This document shows, one piece after another, positions 31,441 through 40,793 of a DNA stretch of 64,000 bases. Each line of letters opens with the position of its first letter. The first letter of the stretch is position 1. The notes under the pieces are model-generated. The model searched no databases. It was not told the origin of the DNA and saw nothing but the letters and a program-made list of their open reading frames with translations. Source of the stretch: an uncultured Clostridia bacterium (lineage in GTDB: Bacteria; Bacillota; Clostridia; Christensenellales; CAG-917); NCBI GenBank assembly GCA_934233745.1, contig CAKQGN010000008.1, positions 12,925-76,924 of the forward strand, written 5' to 3'. Made by a program: the position numbers and the translations under genes.

Positions 31441-34400
31441 TTAAAGTGAAATCGTGCCGTCCGTGCAAATAACCTGTGTCGCCGACACGTTGCCATTCCA
31501 ACCATCGCCTTTTGTGATTGCATTCCACTGCTCTATCGTGCCTTCAAAATTGATAGTGTCTAATCTATTACAATTTGCAAACGCGTTTTTACCGATACTC
31601 GTTACACTGTTGCCTAGTGTAACACTCGTCATACTATCACAAGCAATGAAAGCCTCGTCACCGATACTCGTCACACTGTCGGGGATTATAATGCTCGTCA
31701 AACTGTAGCAATAATAGAAAGCACAATCGCCGATGCTCGTCACACTGTCTGGAATAACTATGCTCGTCAGCCCTGTGCATTCACGGAAGGCATAACCGCC
31801 AATGCTTGTCACGCTGTCGGGGATTATCACGCTCGTAAGCCCGCTGCAATCCTGGAAGGCACTCCCGCCGATGCTCGTCACGCTGTCGGGGATGGTTACG
31901 CTCGTCAGTCCACTGCATCCACAGAAGGCATTATTGCCGATACTCGTCATGCCATTACCGATTGTAACACTCGTCAAACCAGTGCAATCACGGAAGGCAT
32001 AATCGCCGATGCTCGTCACACTGTCGGGGATTGTGATGCTTGTCAAACCGCTGCAACGATAGAAGGCATCCCAGCCGATGCTCGTCACGCTGTCAGGGAT
32101 TACTACTCTTGTCAAATTGCTGCAACCAGAGAAAGCAGAACTGCCGATCTCGGTCACGCCGTCACCAAACAAGGAAAGCGTCACAAGCTGTTTACGCTGT
32201 TCATTATTCAATTGTTCAAGCAACCGAATGGGGATTGTTGCGTTCTCTATAATGCAATTTGCAAAAACAGAATAATCGCCTACACGCTTTACACTTTCGG
32301 GCATAATGATGTTCCTGAGTGTTTCACTCCCGGCAAACGCATAACTGCGCACAAAGAAAGTGCCGTCCTCAACGGTGTAATCTGCCGTGTTTCTGTTGGC
32401 ATACGACAAAAACACTTTGCCGACTTCGCAGTCAAAATAGAACACATCGTCACGCTCGACAATATGTGTATTTTTTGCAAGCGTGTTTGTCGCCTTATAT
32501 TTTTGAGTTGACATCGTTGTGCCAATCGTGACGTTGATAGAATACGTTGTGGAATCGTCTGCAATATTCAAATCCCCATAATTGACAGAAGCGGACATCA
32601 CAATGTCGCCCTTCACCGTGCAATTGTAAAGTTTTGCATTGCCAAGCGGTCGAACGTAAAGATAGTCCGCGCTATTTGTGTGATTTACGCTGACATACAA
32701 CTCTTTGAAAGTTGCGTCATAAATCGAGCCGCCTTGGAACAAATCAAAATATTCATATTTTGAAGTATCCACAACGTTGCTGAGACCGCGGATTGTGTGT
32801 CCGTTTGCATCAAAAATACCGGTGAGTTTGATTTGCGCTTTGGTTTGTACGCTTCTCAAATCCAAATCGTTCATCAACAGATAATACCCGTCTGTCATCG
32901 CAAAGAAATCTTCAACGGTATATATGCGTTTGAGCGCAGTGACATTGTGAATGCTATCACTCCAATAGTCGTTTTTGAAATCGCAACTCTGTGTGGTGTG
33001 GCCATAGTCGGCATAGCCGTATTCGATGCTGGTGATAGAAATATCTTTTGTGAATATTCTACCGCTGTCCACTGTCACAAAATCGTCACTTTCGTTGACT
33101 TTGAATACGGTGTAGCCGTCCTCGTTGTCAAAACTAAGATACACGCCGTCGCCGGTGTTTTCATATTTACTTATCGTTATGGGTGTATATGTGATATTTA
33201 TATCCTTATATATAGGATACTCAACCTCAACGCTTGAGTCGATTGTTTGATTGACTTCTATTCCGTTTATAACGTAATCCACTCTGTCAATTGCAAACTT
33301 GCAAAGTCCCGACGTGGTAGGCACAAATTTTACAATTGCACTTTCGATTCTGTCACCGCCAACGACGGTTGCTTTTTGTCCGTTCACGTATATACCGGTG
33401 AGTTCGATTTCCGCCTCGTTTGCAAAATAAACACGCAAGTTGAGTTCTTCGCCGAGTTTGACAACGTTGTTGTTGAGCAACGTGAGGTTGTTCACAACAA
33501 TTTTGTCAACGAGCGTTGAGTATTTTGCGTCAACATTGGCGGTTATTTCACCTTTGCCGTCATTCAAATCATACTTGTATTCGACAACAACTTTATATTC
33601 TTTTCCCGATTCAAGTCCGTCAAAAGATACGTGCGTTGCAAACGGCACGGATTTGACTTTGTTTTCCAATCTATAAAGCGCAATTTCAACGACACTTCCA
33701 ACACTGTCAACGTCCGTATATGCAACGTTGCACTCAATGGTGTTTTGCGTGCTTGTCAAATTGCTTATCTTTGCACTCGGTGTTGCTTTCGCTTTCGTCT
33801 TAATGTCTGCTGTCTTTACGATTTGTTGCTTTCCTGCTCCGTCGTTGAGATCATAGGTATATGTCACTTTGACAGTGTAATCATTGTTGGAAAGCAAATT
33901 CTCAAAAGTGCGCGCGGTCAAATCAGTCGCCAAGTTAGGTTCGTCATTTCCATGCAAAAGTTCTATCTTTGTAATCGCACCGACATTGTCCGTATCAGTT
34001 ACGTTCAATCCGAACGAAATTGACGTTTGTGTTGATTGTACGTTTGTGATTTCAACAGTCGGAGTCGCTTTTGCACATGTGACAAACTCGATTACAATGG
34101 TTTCGTCTTGGTTTTGAAGATTTTTGTAGGTCGCTTTGAGTGTGTATTCGTTGTTGGACTTCAAGCCGTCAAGGTGCGTTGCGGTTATGTCAACGTCCTG
34201 CACCTTTGCGCCGTTTTGCCAAAGCGAGATTGCACTCATTTGCTTGTTGGCAAAAGATTCGTTCCACACAAAACCCCATTCAATGCTTTCTTTGCCGACT
34301 TGCACGTCTTTGAACAAAACGATTGTATCGGTATAGACTGCTTTTTTGTAAAGAGTGTTGAGTTTAGCACCGTTTCCGCTCAGGTTGTCATAAAGTGCGA

Positions 34401-35247
34401 CAACACCGTATTGATACACTGTGTTTGGGGTGAGATTGTCAAAGACGATGTTTGTCTTTTCGCCGACTTTGATGTCCTTTGTCAGCATATTCACACCGTC
34501 GTACAGCACAGCTTTTGCATAGCCGCCGCTCTTTTCGATGAGTGAATACAAGTCCACAACTTGCGCGTCAAACGAGATGCTTGTCATCGACTTTTGCTCG
34601 TTTGTTACGTTGACGTAGGTCTGATCGTCTGCTCTTACGCCTGCTTTGACGGTTCTATCCCCATCCATACGCACATCTTTGATGTCCGTGCCGTCAACGT
34701 ACTTGATTGCATCGATTGTGTATTCGACAATCCCTCCGACATCTCCCACGTTGACTTTAAGCACCAAATTCTCCATGTCCGAGCCGTTCTCAAACATATA
34801 GTTGGAATACTTTTTACCATTGAGCGTGAATGACAAAATTTCGTAACTATCGGGGTTTGAAAGTCTGATTGTTATAAAAATATCTTGATTTTTGTCTGCA
34901 TAATAAATGCTTTCCGCCGCACCTACAACGTCCAAAGTGCTGTTTGCTTTGTTCTCGATGCTCGGCGCATTTGGATCTTCAAAAGGCTTGTTTTGGTCAA
35001 AATCATCGTCGCGTTTGTCATAATCGCCTTCAACACGCCCTTGTTCGCCCTGCAAATCTGCATTGCCGACATCATCGGAAGCCGTCGTTGCAGATGCCAT
35101 CGCAAAATTGCGTGAAATTGTCATGCCCTTGTATACGGGCACTTGTTTTTCGCCAACTTTATCGCAAGCGGCAAAAATACACGTCAAAATGACTGCCATT
35201 GTCAAAAAGGCTAAAATGCTGAAAATACGTTGCTTTTGGGTTTTCAT
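31441..35247 (-). CDS. BspA-like leucine-rich repeat surface lipoprotein
   Basis: 1268 residues. Signal peptide and lipobox (LTCIFAAC), acidic linker, then several fibronectin-like beta modules (for example SISFGLNVTDTDNVGAI and NTIECNVAYTDVDSVG, which repeat a common pattern). After a unique domain come about eight 23-residue BspA/LRR_5 repeats of the form LTSVTIPDSVTSIGxxAFxxC, and a C-terminal cap ending TDGTISL. Such proteins are displayed on the surface and bind host or matrix ligands. The start ATG 35245-35247 has GGGAG upstream and begins the signal peptide; a GTG 30 codons earlier lies in the leader hairpin and is rejected. It has its own strong promoter. Confidence 0.88.
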   Translation of the reverse strand: MKTQKQRIFSILAFLTMAVILTCIFAACDKVGEKQVPVYKGMTISRNFAMASATTASDDVGNADLQGEQGRVEGDYDKRDDDFDQNKPFEDPNAPSIENKANSTLDVVGAAESIYYADKNQDIFITIRLSNPDSYEILSFTLNGKKYSNYMFENGSDMENLVLKVNVGDVGGIVEYTIDAIKYVDGTDIKDVRMDGDRTVKAGVRADDQTYVNVTNEQKSMTSISFDAQVVDLYSLIEKSGGYAKAVLYDGVNMLTKDIKVGEKTNIVFDNLTPNTVYQYGVVALYDNLSGNGAKLNTLYKKAVYTDTIVLFKDVQVGKESIEWGFVWNESFANKQMSAISLWQNGAKVQDVDITATHLDGLKSNNEYTLKATYKNLQNQDETIVIEFVTCAKATPTVEITNVQSTQTSISFGLNVTDTDNVGAITKIELLHGNDEPNLATDLTARTFENLLSNNDYTVKVTYTYDLNDGAGKQQIVKTADIKTKAKATPSAKISNLTSTQNTIECNVAYTDVDSVGSVVEIALYRLENKVKSVPFATHVSFDGLESGKEYKVVVEYKYDLNDGKGEITANVDAKYSTLVDKIVVNNLTLLNNNVVKLGEELNLRVYFANEAEIELTGIYVNGQKATVVGGDRIESAIVKFVPTTSGLCKFAIDRVDYVINGIEVNQTIDSSVEVEYPIYKDINITYTPITISKYENTGDGVYLSFDNEDGYTVFKVNESDDFVTVDSGRIFTKDISITSIEYGYADYGHTTQSCDFKNDYWSDSIHNVTALKRIYTVEDFFAMTDGYYLLMNDLDLRSVQTKAQIKLTGIFDANGHTIRGLSNVVDTSKYEYFDLFQGGSIYDATFKELYVSVNHTNSADYLYVRPLGNAKLYNCTVKGDIVMSASVNYGDLNIADDSTTYSINVTIGTTMSTQKYKATNTLAKNTHIVERDDVFYFDCEVGKVFLSYANRNTADYTVEDGTFFVRSYAFAGSETLRNIIMPESVKRVGDYSVFANCIIENATIPIRLLEQLNNEQRKQLVTLSLFGDGVTEIGSSAFSGCSNLTRVVIPDSVTSIGWDAFYRCSGLTSITIPDSVTSIGDYAFRDCTGLTSVTIGNGMTSIGNNAFCGCSGLTSVTIPDSVTSIGGSAFQDCSGLTSVIIPDSVTSIGGYAFRECTGLTSIVIPDSVTSIGDCAFYYCYSLTSIIIPDSVTSIGDEAFIACDSMTSVTLGNSVTSIGKNAFANCNRLDTINFEGTIEQWNAITKGDGWNGNVSATQVICTDGTISL
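31570..32165. repeat. Tandem 69-bp coding repeat (BspA repeats)
   Basis: About eight head-to-tail units of 69 bp that encode the 23-residue leucine-rich repeats; short words such as CCGATGCTCGTCAC and CTGTCGGGGAT recur in nearly every unit. Close DNA similarity between neighbours suggests recent unit gain or loss by slippage or recombination. Confidence 0.85.
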
Positions 35248-35322
35248 GTTCTCCCTCGCATTTTGGATTGCGGGGATTGAAAACAATCTTGAAAAAATAT
35301 AACAAGTGCATCCCCGCTGATT

Positions 35323-35462
35323 CTGCGACAAATCCACATGCTATACAATGCAAAAGCTATGTTACGCGGAAATACACCTGTTACCGAAGTAATAGGACTT
35401 TTGCATTGTTATATTCAGATTTGTCGCAGTTTTATTGTATGACAAAAAACACAGTTTGTCAA
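35323..35462 (-). promoter_or_regulatory. Promoter and 107-base hairpin leader of the BspA-like gene
   Basis: TTGACA (35457-35462), 17-base spacer, TACAAT (35434-35439): start near 35427. The RNA then begins directly with a long hairpin whose arms (35391-35429 and 35323-35360) share CTGCGACAAATC and CAATGCAAAAG with their complements; a TTAC-TTCG-GTAA tetraloop hairpin sits inside. A second stem (GCGGGGAT / ATCCCCGC) follows before the ribosome site. The leader is about 180 bases. Confidence 0.65.
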
Positions 35463-35476
35463 ATTTTTACATAGAT

Positions 35477-35509
35477 AAAAGGCATCGCAACAAATCGTGC
35501 AATGCCTTT
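35477..35509 (-). terminator. Terminator of the dnaG-rpoD-lacZ run
   Basis: AAAGGCATTGCA / TGCGATGCCTTTT stem downstream of the lacZ stop on the minus strand. Confidence 0.75.
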
Positions 35510-35566
35510 CCGGTAATTTTTATACTAACTTTTATATAATTACTCTATAATACGCTTTATTCCGTT

Positions 35567-38500
35567 TTACGCTTTGATGACAAAGCTGAATTCGTGGTAA
35601 CGGTTGGGAAGTATCTTGTAGCGTTTCTTCGTGCAGGCAAGTGCGGGGACGTCGCCACCCACGCCGCGTTGCGCGCCGTCTATGTAAACTTCAACCACTC
35701 CGCCGTGTTTGAGTTCGTGCGCATGAGTTGCCTCTTCGAGTGCTTCTTGCGTGTAATCGTGTACGCTGAATTCAAACGGTTTTTCGCAAGCGACAAACGT
35801 GAGTCCGTCCTCGCCTCCCACTTTGAGCCAGCGGGCGTCGGTGTGGTTGCCGTTCTCTTGCGGGACAAGATAGTTATGCTCGAAATCCGCAATTTTACCC
35901 GAATAGATGCCAAGTTTTGCCGCCGCTTTGCGGTCGCAATAGTTCTCGTGCGGTCCTCTTGCGAAGAAGGTCATATCATCGGATGTCGCAAGTCCCATAC
36001 GGAAGCCGAATCTCGGAAGCGAGAACATTGCGTTTTTGACGCGCATTGTGATTTTCAAGCCGTCATCGCCTGCTTCGTACACCGTTTTGAGAGAGAGCAT
36101 TTGCGGAGAGCAAGACCAGTCTATGACAAGCGACTTGTCGGTAATCGTCATATTTGACTTGACAAGGTGATCCTTGCAGGACTTGAAGAAGGTTTTGCCG
36201 AGCAGAGCAAGCGCGAAATGCGGAATTTGCGGAGATTTGTCGTTGTCGATTGCCGCGCGCCAGAAGTTGAGCATAATCGGTGAGGAAAGTTTCTCTTTGC
36301 CGTCCACGACAATCGAAGAAATACAGCCGCCGTTCTTGGACACGGTTGCGCGCATTTTTCCGCATTCGAGTACGATTACGCCGTCCTCGTTAAAAACGGT
36401 TTTGCCTTGCGCGCTCTTGAACTCTTGCGGGACATAGCCCGTCATATCGATTTGCTCGTAAGCAACGACGTCGCCGTCCTCGAACACGTCGAATTTGTCC
36501 TTCACAACCGCATAGCAGTTGATTGCGGTTTCTTTGCCGCTGTCTTTGATAGCGAACGGCATATCCACACATCCTTTTTCAAGCGGTTTGACAGAGGGCA
36601 TATTTACAGTTTTGGTTTCTGTTACGACGCCGTCAAGCAAAAGCTCGAATCTCAACGCAAACTTGTCGAGATTGGTGAACATATACTCGTTTGTAAGCTC
36701 GATTTTGTCGCCTTTGCGTGCAAATTGCACTTGCTGATAGACCTTTGCAACCTCGTAGAATGCCGGATTCGGGCTTCTGTCCGCTCTGACGATACCGTTG
36801 AATGCAAACGTGCCGTCGTTGGGCTTGTCGCCCCAGTCGCCGCCGTAGGTGTACTCCACCACTCCGTCCTGATTGACGCGCTTTATCGCTTGATCGGCAA
36901 AGTCCCAGATATAGCCGCCGCAAAGTCTGTCGTTGTTTCTGAAATGTTTCCAGTAGTCCTCGAAGTTTCCGAGGCTGTTGCCCATGCAGTGGGCGTATTC
37001 GCATTGGATAAACGGCTTGTTTTTGTACATTCTCGGTGTGAGAAGATGTCCAAAAGGTGCCCACAGTGCCATGGAATGGATATGGCAACGATTGTGCGCA
37101 ATCTCTTCCATTTGTTCTTCCTTTGTGTACATCTCGCTCATGATGTCGGTCGTTTTGAGATATGCGTCCGGCTCATAGTGAATCGGACGAGTATTGTCAA
37201 GTTCGAGCGCGGCTTTTTTCATTGCGGGGAATGCTTTGCCGTTTCCGCTCTCGTTGCCGAGCGACCAGAACAGTATGCAAGCATGATTGCGATAGGTCAA
37301 AACCATATTGCGCATGCGCCAGCACACTTGCTCCGTCCATCTTCTGCTCGAACGAGGCACACGAGTTGCAAGTCCGTGCGTTTCGAGGTTGTTTTCGCAC
37401 ATGACCATGATGCCGTATTTGTCGCAAAGCTCATAAAAATGACGACTGTTGGGATAGTGCGACGTTCTTATGCTGTTGACGTTGTGTTTTTTGAGAAGGA
37501 GAATATCCTTTTCGGTGTACTCTCTCGGCACGGCATGGCCGAAATCGGGATGAAATTCGTGGCGGTTTACGCCTCTGATTTTGAGTTTTTTGCCGTTGAG
37601 AGTTATGTATGGCTGCTTGCCGTCGATTGACGGAATTATCTCCACCTTTCTGAAACCGAAATCGATTTGACGAATATCGTGAACGACTTTTTGTCCTTTT
37701 TCCGTTGACGTAAACGTAAGGCGAAGTTTGTATAGATACGGATCTTCCGCGCTCCAAAGGTGCGGATTTAAGATATTTTCGGTTATTTTGAGTGTCATCG
37801 ATTCGTCCTCGTCAAGACCGAGTACGGCAAAATTGCCCTCGCAAACAGTATTTCCGTCCATATCGAAAAGTTCGATTTTTACGTCTGCGTCCGAAATCTC
37901 CACGCCTTTTGCGCAGTATACGCTTGTATCCACCAAAAGTTTTGCCTGCGAATAGTCATCGCTAAACTCCGCGCGTGCGTACATATCTTCGATGCGAACG
38001 TCGGGAAGGAAAATAAGGTTGACGTCGCGATAAAGTCCCGATATGCGCCACATATCCTGGTCTTCGAGATAACTGCCCGTCGTATAGCGGTATACAATGA
38101 TTTTAAGCTCGTTTTCACCGACTTTTACATACGGCGTAATGTCATATTCCTGATAATCGAAAGTGTCCTCGCTGTAACCGACAAACGAGCCGTTTACATA
38201 AACTTCCGCTCCGCTGTTTGCCGCAAAGTTGACATGGACGCTTCCCTCGACTTTGTCAAGCGTAAAATTGCGTCTGTACACGCCGCACGGGTTCTCGTTT
38301 TCGTTGATATGAGGCTTGCCCGTCGTGGCAATGGGATGCGGATAACGAATATTGGAATAAATCGGCTTTCCGTAACCTTTTAGTTGCCAGTTGGACGGAA
38401 CTTCGATTTTGTCCCACTCCTTCGGATTCGAATTGAGAATGGACGCCGAAACATAATATTTGAAATCCCACTCACCGTTTAAGAGGATAGCTTTTGCATT

Positions 38501-38587
38501 TCCGTTTTTGTCAAGGGGGAACCCTGCGCCGTGCTTCTTTTCAACATTGACGCAATACACGTCGGGATTGTTGTAGCAATTGTTCAT
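35567..38587 (-). CDS. lacZ: Beta-galactosidase, glycoside hydrolase family 2 (LacZ)
   Basis: 1006 residues, full E. coli-type length. Sugar-binding, immunoglobulin-like, TIM-barrel and C-terminal bgal_small_N domains are in order. Acid/base Glu in SLGNESGNG (about 446) and nucleophile Glu in QCEYAHCMGNS (about 530) are present, with GVNRHEFHPDFGHA upstream. No signal peptide: it hydrolyses beta-galactosides in the cytoplasm. Start ATG 38585-38587 with AAGGAGAG. It is only 27 bases behind the zinc-ribbon gene of the dnaG-rpoD run, an unusual place for a catabolic gene. No sugar transporter or LacI-type regulator is nearby. Confidence 0.95.
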   Translation of the reverse strand: MNNCYNNPDVYCVNVEKKHGAGFPLDKNGNAKAILLNGEWDFKYYVSASILNSNPKEWDKIEVPSNWQLKGYGKPIYSNIRYPHPIATTGKPHINENENPCGVYRRNFTLDKVEGSVHVNFAANSGAEVYVNGSFVGYSEDTFDYQEYDITPYVKVGENELKIIVYRYTTGSYLEDQDMWRISGLYRDVNLIFLPDVRIEDMYARAEFSDDYSQAKLLVDTSVYCAKGVEISDADVKIELFDMDGNTVCEGNFAVLGLDEDESMTLKITENILNPHLWSAEDPYLYKLRLTFTSTEKGQKVVHDIRQIDFGFRKVEIIPSIDGKQPYITLNGKKLKIRGVNRHEFHPDFGHAVPREYTEKDILLLKKHNVNSIRTSHYPNSRHFYELCDKYGIMVMCENNLETHGLATRVPRSSRRWTEQVCWRMRNMVLTYRNHACILFWSLGNESGNGKAFPAMKKAALELDNTRPIHYEPDAYLKTTDIMSEMYTKEEQMEEIAHNRCHIHSMALWAPFGHLLTPRMYKNKPFIQCEYAHCMGNSLGNFEDYWKHFRNNDRLCGGYIWDFADQAIKRVNQDGVVEYTYGGDWGDKPNDGTFAFNGIVRADRSPNPAFYEVAKVYQQVQFARKGDKIELTNEYMFTNLDKFALRFELLLDGVVTETKTVNMPSVKPLEKGCVDMPFAIKDSGKETAINCYAVVKDKFDVFEDGDVVAYEQIDMTGYVPQEFKSAQGKTVFNEDGVIVLECGKMRATVSKNGGCISSIVVDGKEKLSSPIMLNFWRAAIDNDKSPQIPHFALALLGKTFFKSCKDHLVKSNMTITDKSLVIDWSCSPQMLSLKTVYEAGDDGLKITMRVKNAMFSLPRFGFRMGLATSDDMTFFARGPHENYCDRKAAAKLGIYSGKIADFEHNYLVPQENGNHTDARWLKVGGEDGLTFVACEKPFEFSVHDYTQEALEEATHAHELKHGGVVEVYIDGAQRGVGGDVPALACTKKRYKILPNRYHEFSFVIKA

Positions 38588-38614
38588 TTCCTTCTCTCCT
38601 TTGCAAATTGTGTC

Positions 38615-39331
38615 TTATTGTTCGTCTGCGACATAAAGTATTCTGCGGCAATTGGGACATTCGGCATAATCGCCCTCTTTGCGCAATTTCGATTTCGTAT
38701 CGTTGGGTACGTCCATAAAGCAACGTCCGCACACGCCGCTGTTGCGGTCGTATGCGACAAACGCGGGCATCTTCTTTGCGGCACGCAGAGCAAGATACGC
38801 GTTCATGACATTCTCGGGAATTTCCGCTTTGAGAGCATTGAGCTGAGATTTGATTTCGACAACTCTTGGTTGAAATTTTCTCACAAGATTGTCATACTCT
38901 GCCTTTGCGCTCTTGTATACATCGGTTGCCTTTACGCCTTGATCCCATGTCTTTTTGTAGCTGTCGTTGACTTGATCGATCTTTGCGGCTGCCGAGTTTG
39001 CTTCCTTTTCGAGAGCGTTGATTTTTTCGGCAATAGACGAAACCATTTTGAGATAATGATCGGCTTCGTTCGCGTCTTGAACATCCTCCAAAATGCCGTC
39101 GAATTCATCGAGTTCTGCTTTTAACGCATCGATTTTTTCTTTCATTGCGGCATAACCTGCCAAAAGGTCGCTTGCTTCGCCTTTAAGTTTGCCGATCATA
39201 TCGGTTGCGCCTTCGAGGCGTGATTTCGCAACGGCGAGTTTTTGACGCTCGTCGCTTTTTGCGACTTCGTTTTCCAATGCCATAAGCTCTTGGTCGATTT
39301 TCTGGTACTGCAGTATCTTGTCAAATTTCAT
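38615..39331 (-). CDS. Coiled-coil C4-type zinc ribbon protein
   Basis: 238 residues. A long N-terminal helical hairpin (LQYQKIDQELMALENEVAK to AKAEYDNLVRKF) precedes a zinc ribbon with CGRC and CPNC (about residues 195 and 220), ending RILYVADE. This is the zf-RING_7 / CT398-type family, probably binding nucleic acids or acting in RNA metabolism; function not settled. The start ATG 39329-39331 with GGAGG is preferred to an ATG four codons earlier. It overlaps the nif3 gene by 11 bases. Confidence 0.86.
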   Translation of the reverse strand: MKFDKILQYQKIDQELMALENEVAKSDERQKLAVAKSRLEGATDMIGKLKGEASDLLAGYAAMKEKIDALKAELDEFDGILEDVQDANEADHYLKMVSSIAEKINALEKEANSAAAKIDQVNDSYKKTWDQGVKATDVYKSAKAEYDNLVRKFQPRVVEIKSQLNALKAEIPENVMNAYLALRAAKKMPAFVAYDRNSGVCGRCFMDVPNDTKSKLRKEGDYAECPNCRRILYVADEQ

Positions 39332-40088
39332 TGTATCCTCCAACCGTCTTGAAAGGACGGTTTTGTTTTGCTTTTATAACTCTCACGCCCGTTGGCGCAA
39401 TGACTTTTTCAAATAAATTTTGCACGATAATTTCGCTCGAATAATGCGAAAATTCGACGATGGGAAAATCATCGTTTTCGGATGCGACGTACATGTGATG
39501 CTTAAAATCGCCGCTCACAAAAACGTCTGCGGTCGCCTTTGCGTTTTCATATGCCTCGTCGCTTGCTCCTCCGCCGCAAATTATCAATGCTTTTTTGATT
39601 TCTTTTTTGCCGTCGCCGGCATATTTTATCGAATCGTCTTTGAGGATTTTTGCAACGTGCTTTGCAAATGCATCAAGACTTTGCGGCGCTATGTCGCACT
39701 CGACGCCAACGCCGTTTGCAACGAGATTTTCACCGCCCAAAAGCGTTGCCAAACTCATGCACAATCCGCCCTCGCACTCGTCGAGATTGGTGTGCGCGCT
39801 GTAAACCGTAAGTCCGTTTTTCAACGCCTCCGCTATTATCTCGCCCTGCGAAACTTCGAGGTCGATGCGTTTTATCGCGTGGAAAAAAAACGGGTGATGC
39901 GTCACGATGAGATTGCATTTTTGCTCAATCGCTTGCCGAATCACGTCTTTTGTCAGGTCGAGCGCAACCAGAACGCCCGTGCATTCGTCGCTCAGATTGC
40001 CCATCATAAGCCCCGGATTGTCCCAAGGCTCGGCAAGGAGCAACGGTGCAAAATTTTCGATAACGTCGGTGATTTGTTTGTTTTTCAT
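39321..40088 (-). CDS. Nif3-like dinuclear metal centre protein (DUF34)
   Basis: 255 residues. The metal-binding motifs are visible: THHPFFF (two adjacent His), the SAHTNLDECEGG loop and the C-terminal HYSSE. It opens with FAPLLLAEPWDNPGLMMG. Family members form ring-shaped hexamers with two metal ions per subunit; GTP cyclohydrolase I-like activity has been suggested for some, but the role is unclear. It sits between trmK and the zinc-ribbon gene, as in many Bacillota. Confidence 0.93.
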   Translation of the reverse strand: MKNKQITDVIENFAPLLLAEPWDNPGLMMGNLSDECTGVLVALDLTKDVIRQAIEQKCNLIVTHHPFFFHAIKRIDLEVSQGEIIAEALKNGLTVYSAHTNLDECEGGLCMSLATLLGGENLVANGVGVECDIAPQSLDAFAKHVAKILKDDSIKYAGDGKKEIKKALIICGGGASDEAYENAKATADVFVSGDFKHHMYVASENDDFPIVEFSHYSSEIIVQNLFEKVIAPTGVRVIKAKQNRPFKTVGGYNEI

Positions 40089-40121
40089 ATTGTCACAATC
40101 TGCCTTTTATCCTGCGATTTT

Positions 40122-40793
40122 TCAATGGTTATCCTTTTGTTGTGCGCTCAAAGCCTGCTCCAACTTTGCGATTTTGTCGTTGAGTTCAACGGCTTTGGGG
40201 TTGCTTGCAAGGATATTTTTCAAGCTCGCAATCTCTTTGTTTGCAAAATACGCAAAGTTGTCGCTTGTCTTGAAAAAAGCTCCGTAAAGGATTTGTTCTT
40301 GCGTAAGGACGCTCTTGCCCTCGTCGGTCTTTAATATGGTGTATGTCTTGCCCGCACACTCCAGCATCTGGTCAAACACAATAGTGTGTCCGCACTCCGA
40401 AAGTGCCGCTCTGACCTTTTCGGGATGAGTGTTCGGCGAGAGTATAAAGTGTGAAAAACGCTTGCCTTGCGCATGCGCGCGCAAAACTATATCGGATATA
40501 ACGTCGCCTCCGAGCCCTGCGATAATCACGGTGTCGACTTCTCTGTCGCCCACAGGTTCGAGTCCGTTGCCGAGGCGTGTTTTCATAACCTCTTGAACGC
40601 CGTTTTCTTTGGCAAGTTCCTCGGCTTTTGCAAGCGAGGGCGCGGATATATCGGTTGCAATGATTTCGCTTGCCCTGTCGGTGCTTACAAGATAATAGCC
40701 GAGCTTTCCGTGGTCGCATCCGACGTCGGCAACCTTGCCATAGTCCACAAGATTCGCTATGGCGGCAAGTCTTTGGTCAAGTCGTATCGGCAT
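40122..40793 (-). CDS. trmK: tRNA (adenine(22)-N1)-methyltransferase TrmK
   Basis: 223 residues. LDQRLAAIANLV, VADVGCDHGKLGYYLV (AdoMet site), ATDISAPSLAKA, IAGLGGDVISDI and ILSPNTHPEKVR are the TrmK motifs; a helical C-terminal region follows. It methylates N1 of A22 in tRNAs. The start codon shares one base with the rpoD stop (TGATG), so translation is coupled. The rpoD-trmK-nif3 order is conserved in Bacillota. Confidence 0.93.
   Translation of the reverse strand: MPIRLDQRLAAIANLVDYGKVADVGCDHGKLGYYLVSTDRASEIIATDISAPSLAKAEELAKENGVQEVMKTRLGNGLEPVGDREVDTVIIAGLGGDVISDIVLRAHAQGKRFSHFILSPNTHPEKVRAALSECGHTIVFDQMLECAGKTYTILKTDEGKSVLTQEQILYGAFFKTSDNFAYFANKEIASLKNILASNPKAVELNDKIAKLEQALSAQQKDNH

Noticed and set aside
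31570..32165. CRISPR-like direct repeats
   Set aside because: The repeats are in-frame 69-bp coding units of a leucine-rich repeat protein; no spacers or cas genes.
35248..35337. Longer start (GTG) for the BspA-like protein
   Set aside because: It would place 30 residues before the signal peptide and lies inside the leader hairpin; the ATG at 35245 has a good ribosome site.
35323..35429. Invertible promoter between inverted repeats
   Set aside because: The promoter lies outside the repeats and the loop between the arms is too small to carry one; a leader hairpin is simpler.
36407..37630. 407-codon plus-strand frame
   Set aside because: Antisense to lacZ, whose catalytic motifs are intact.
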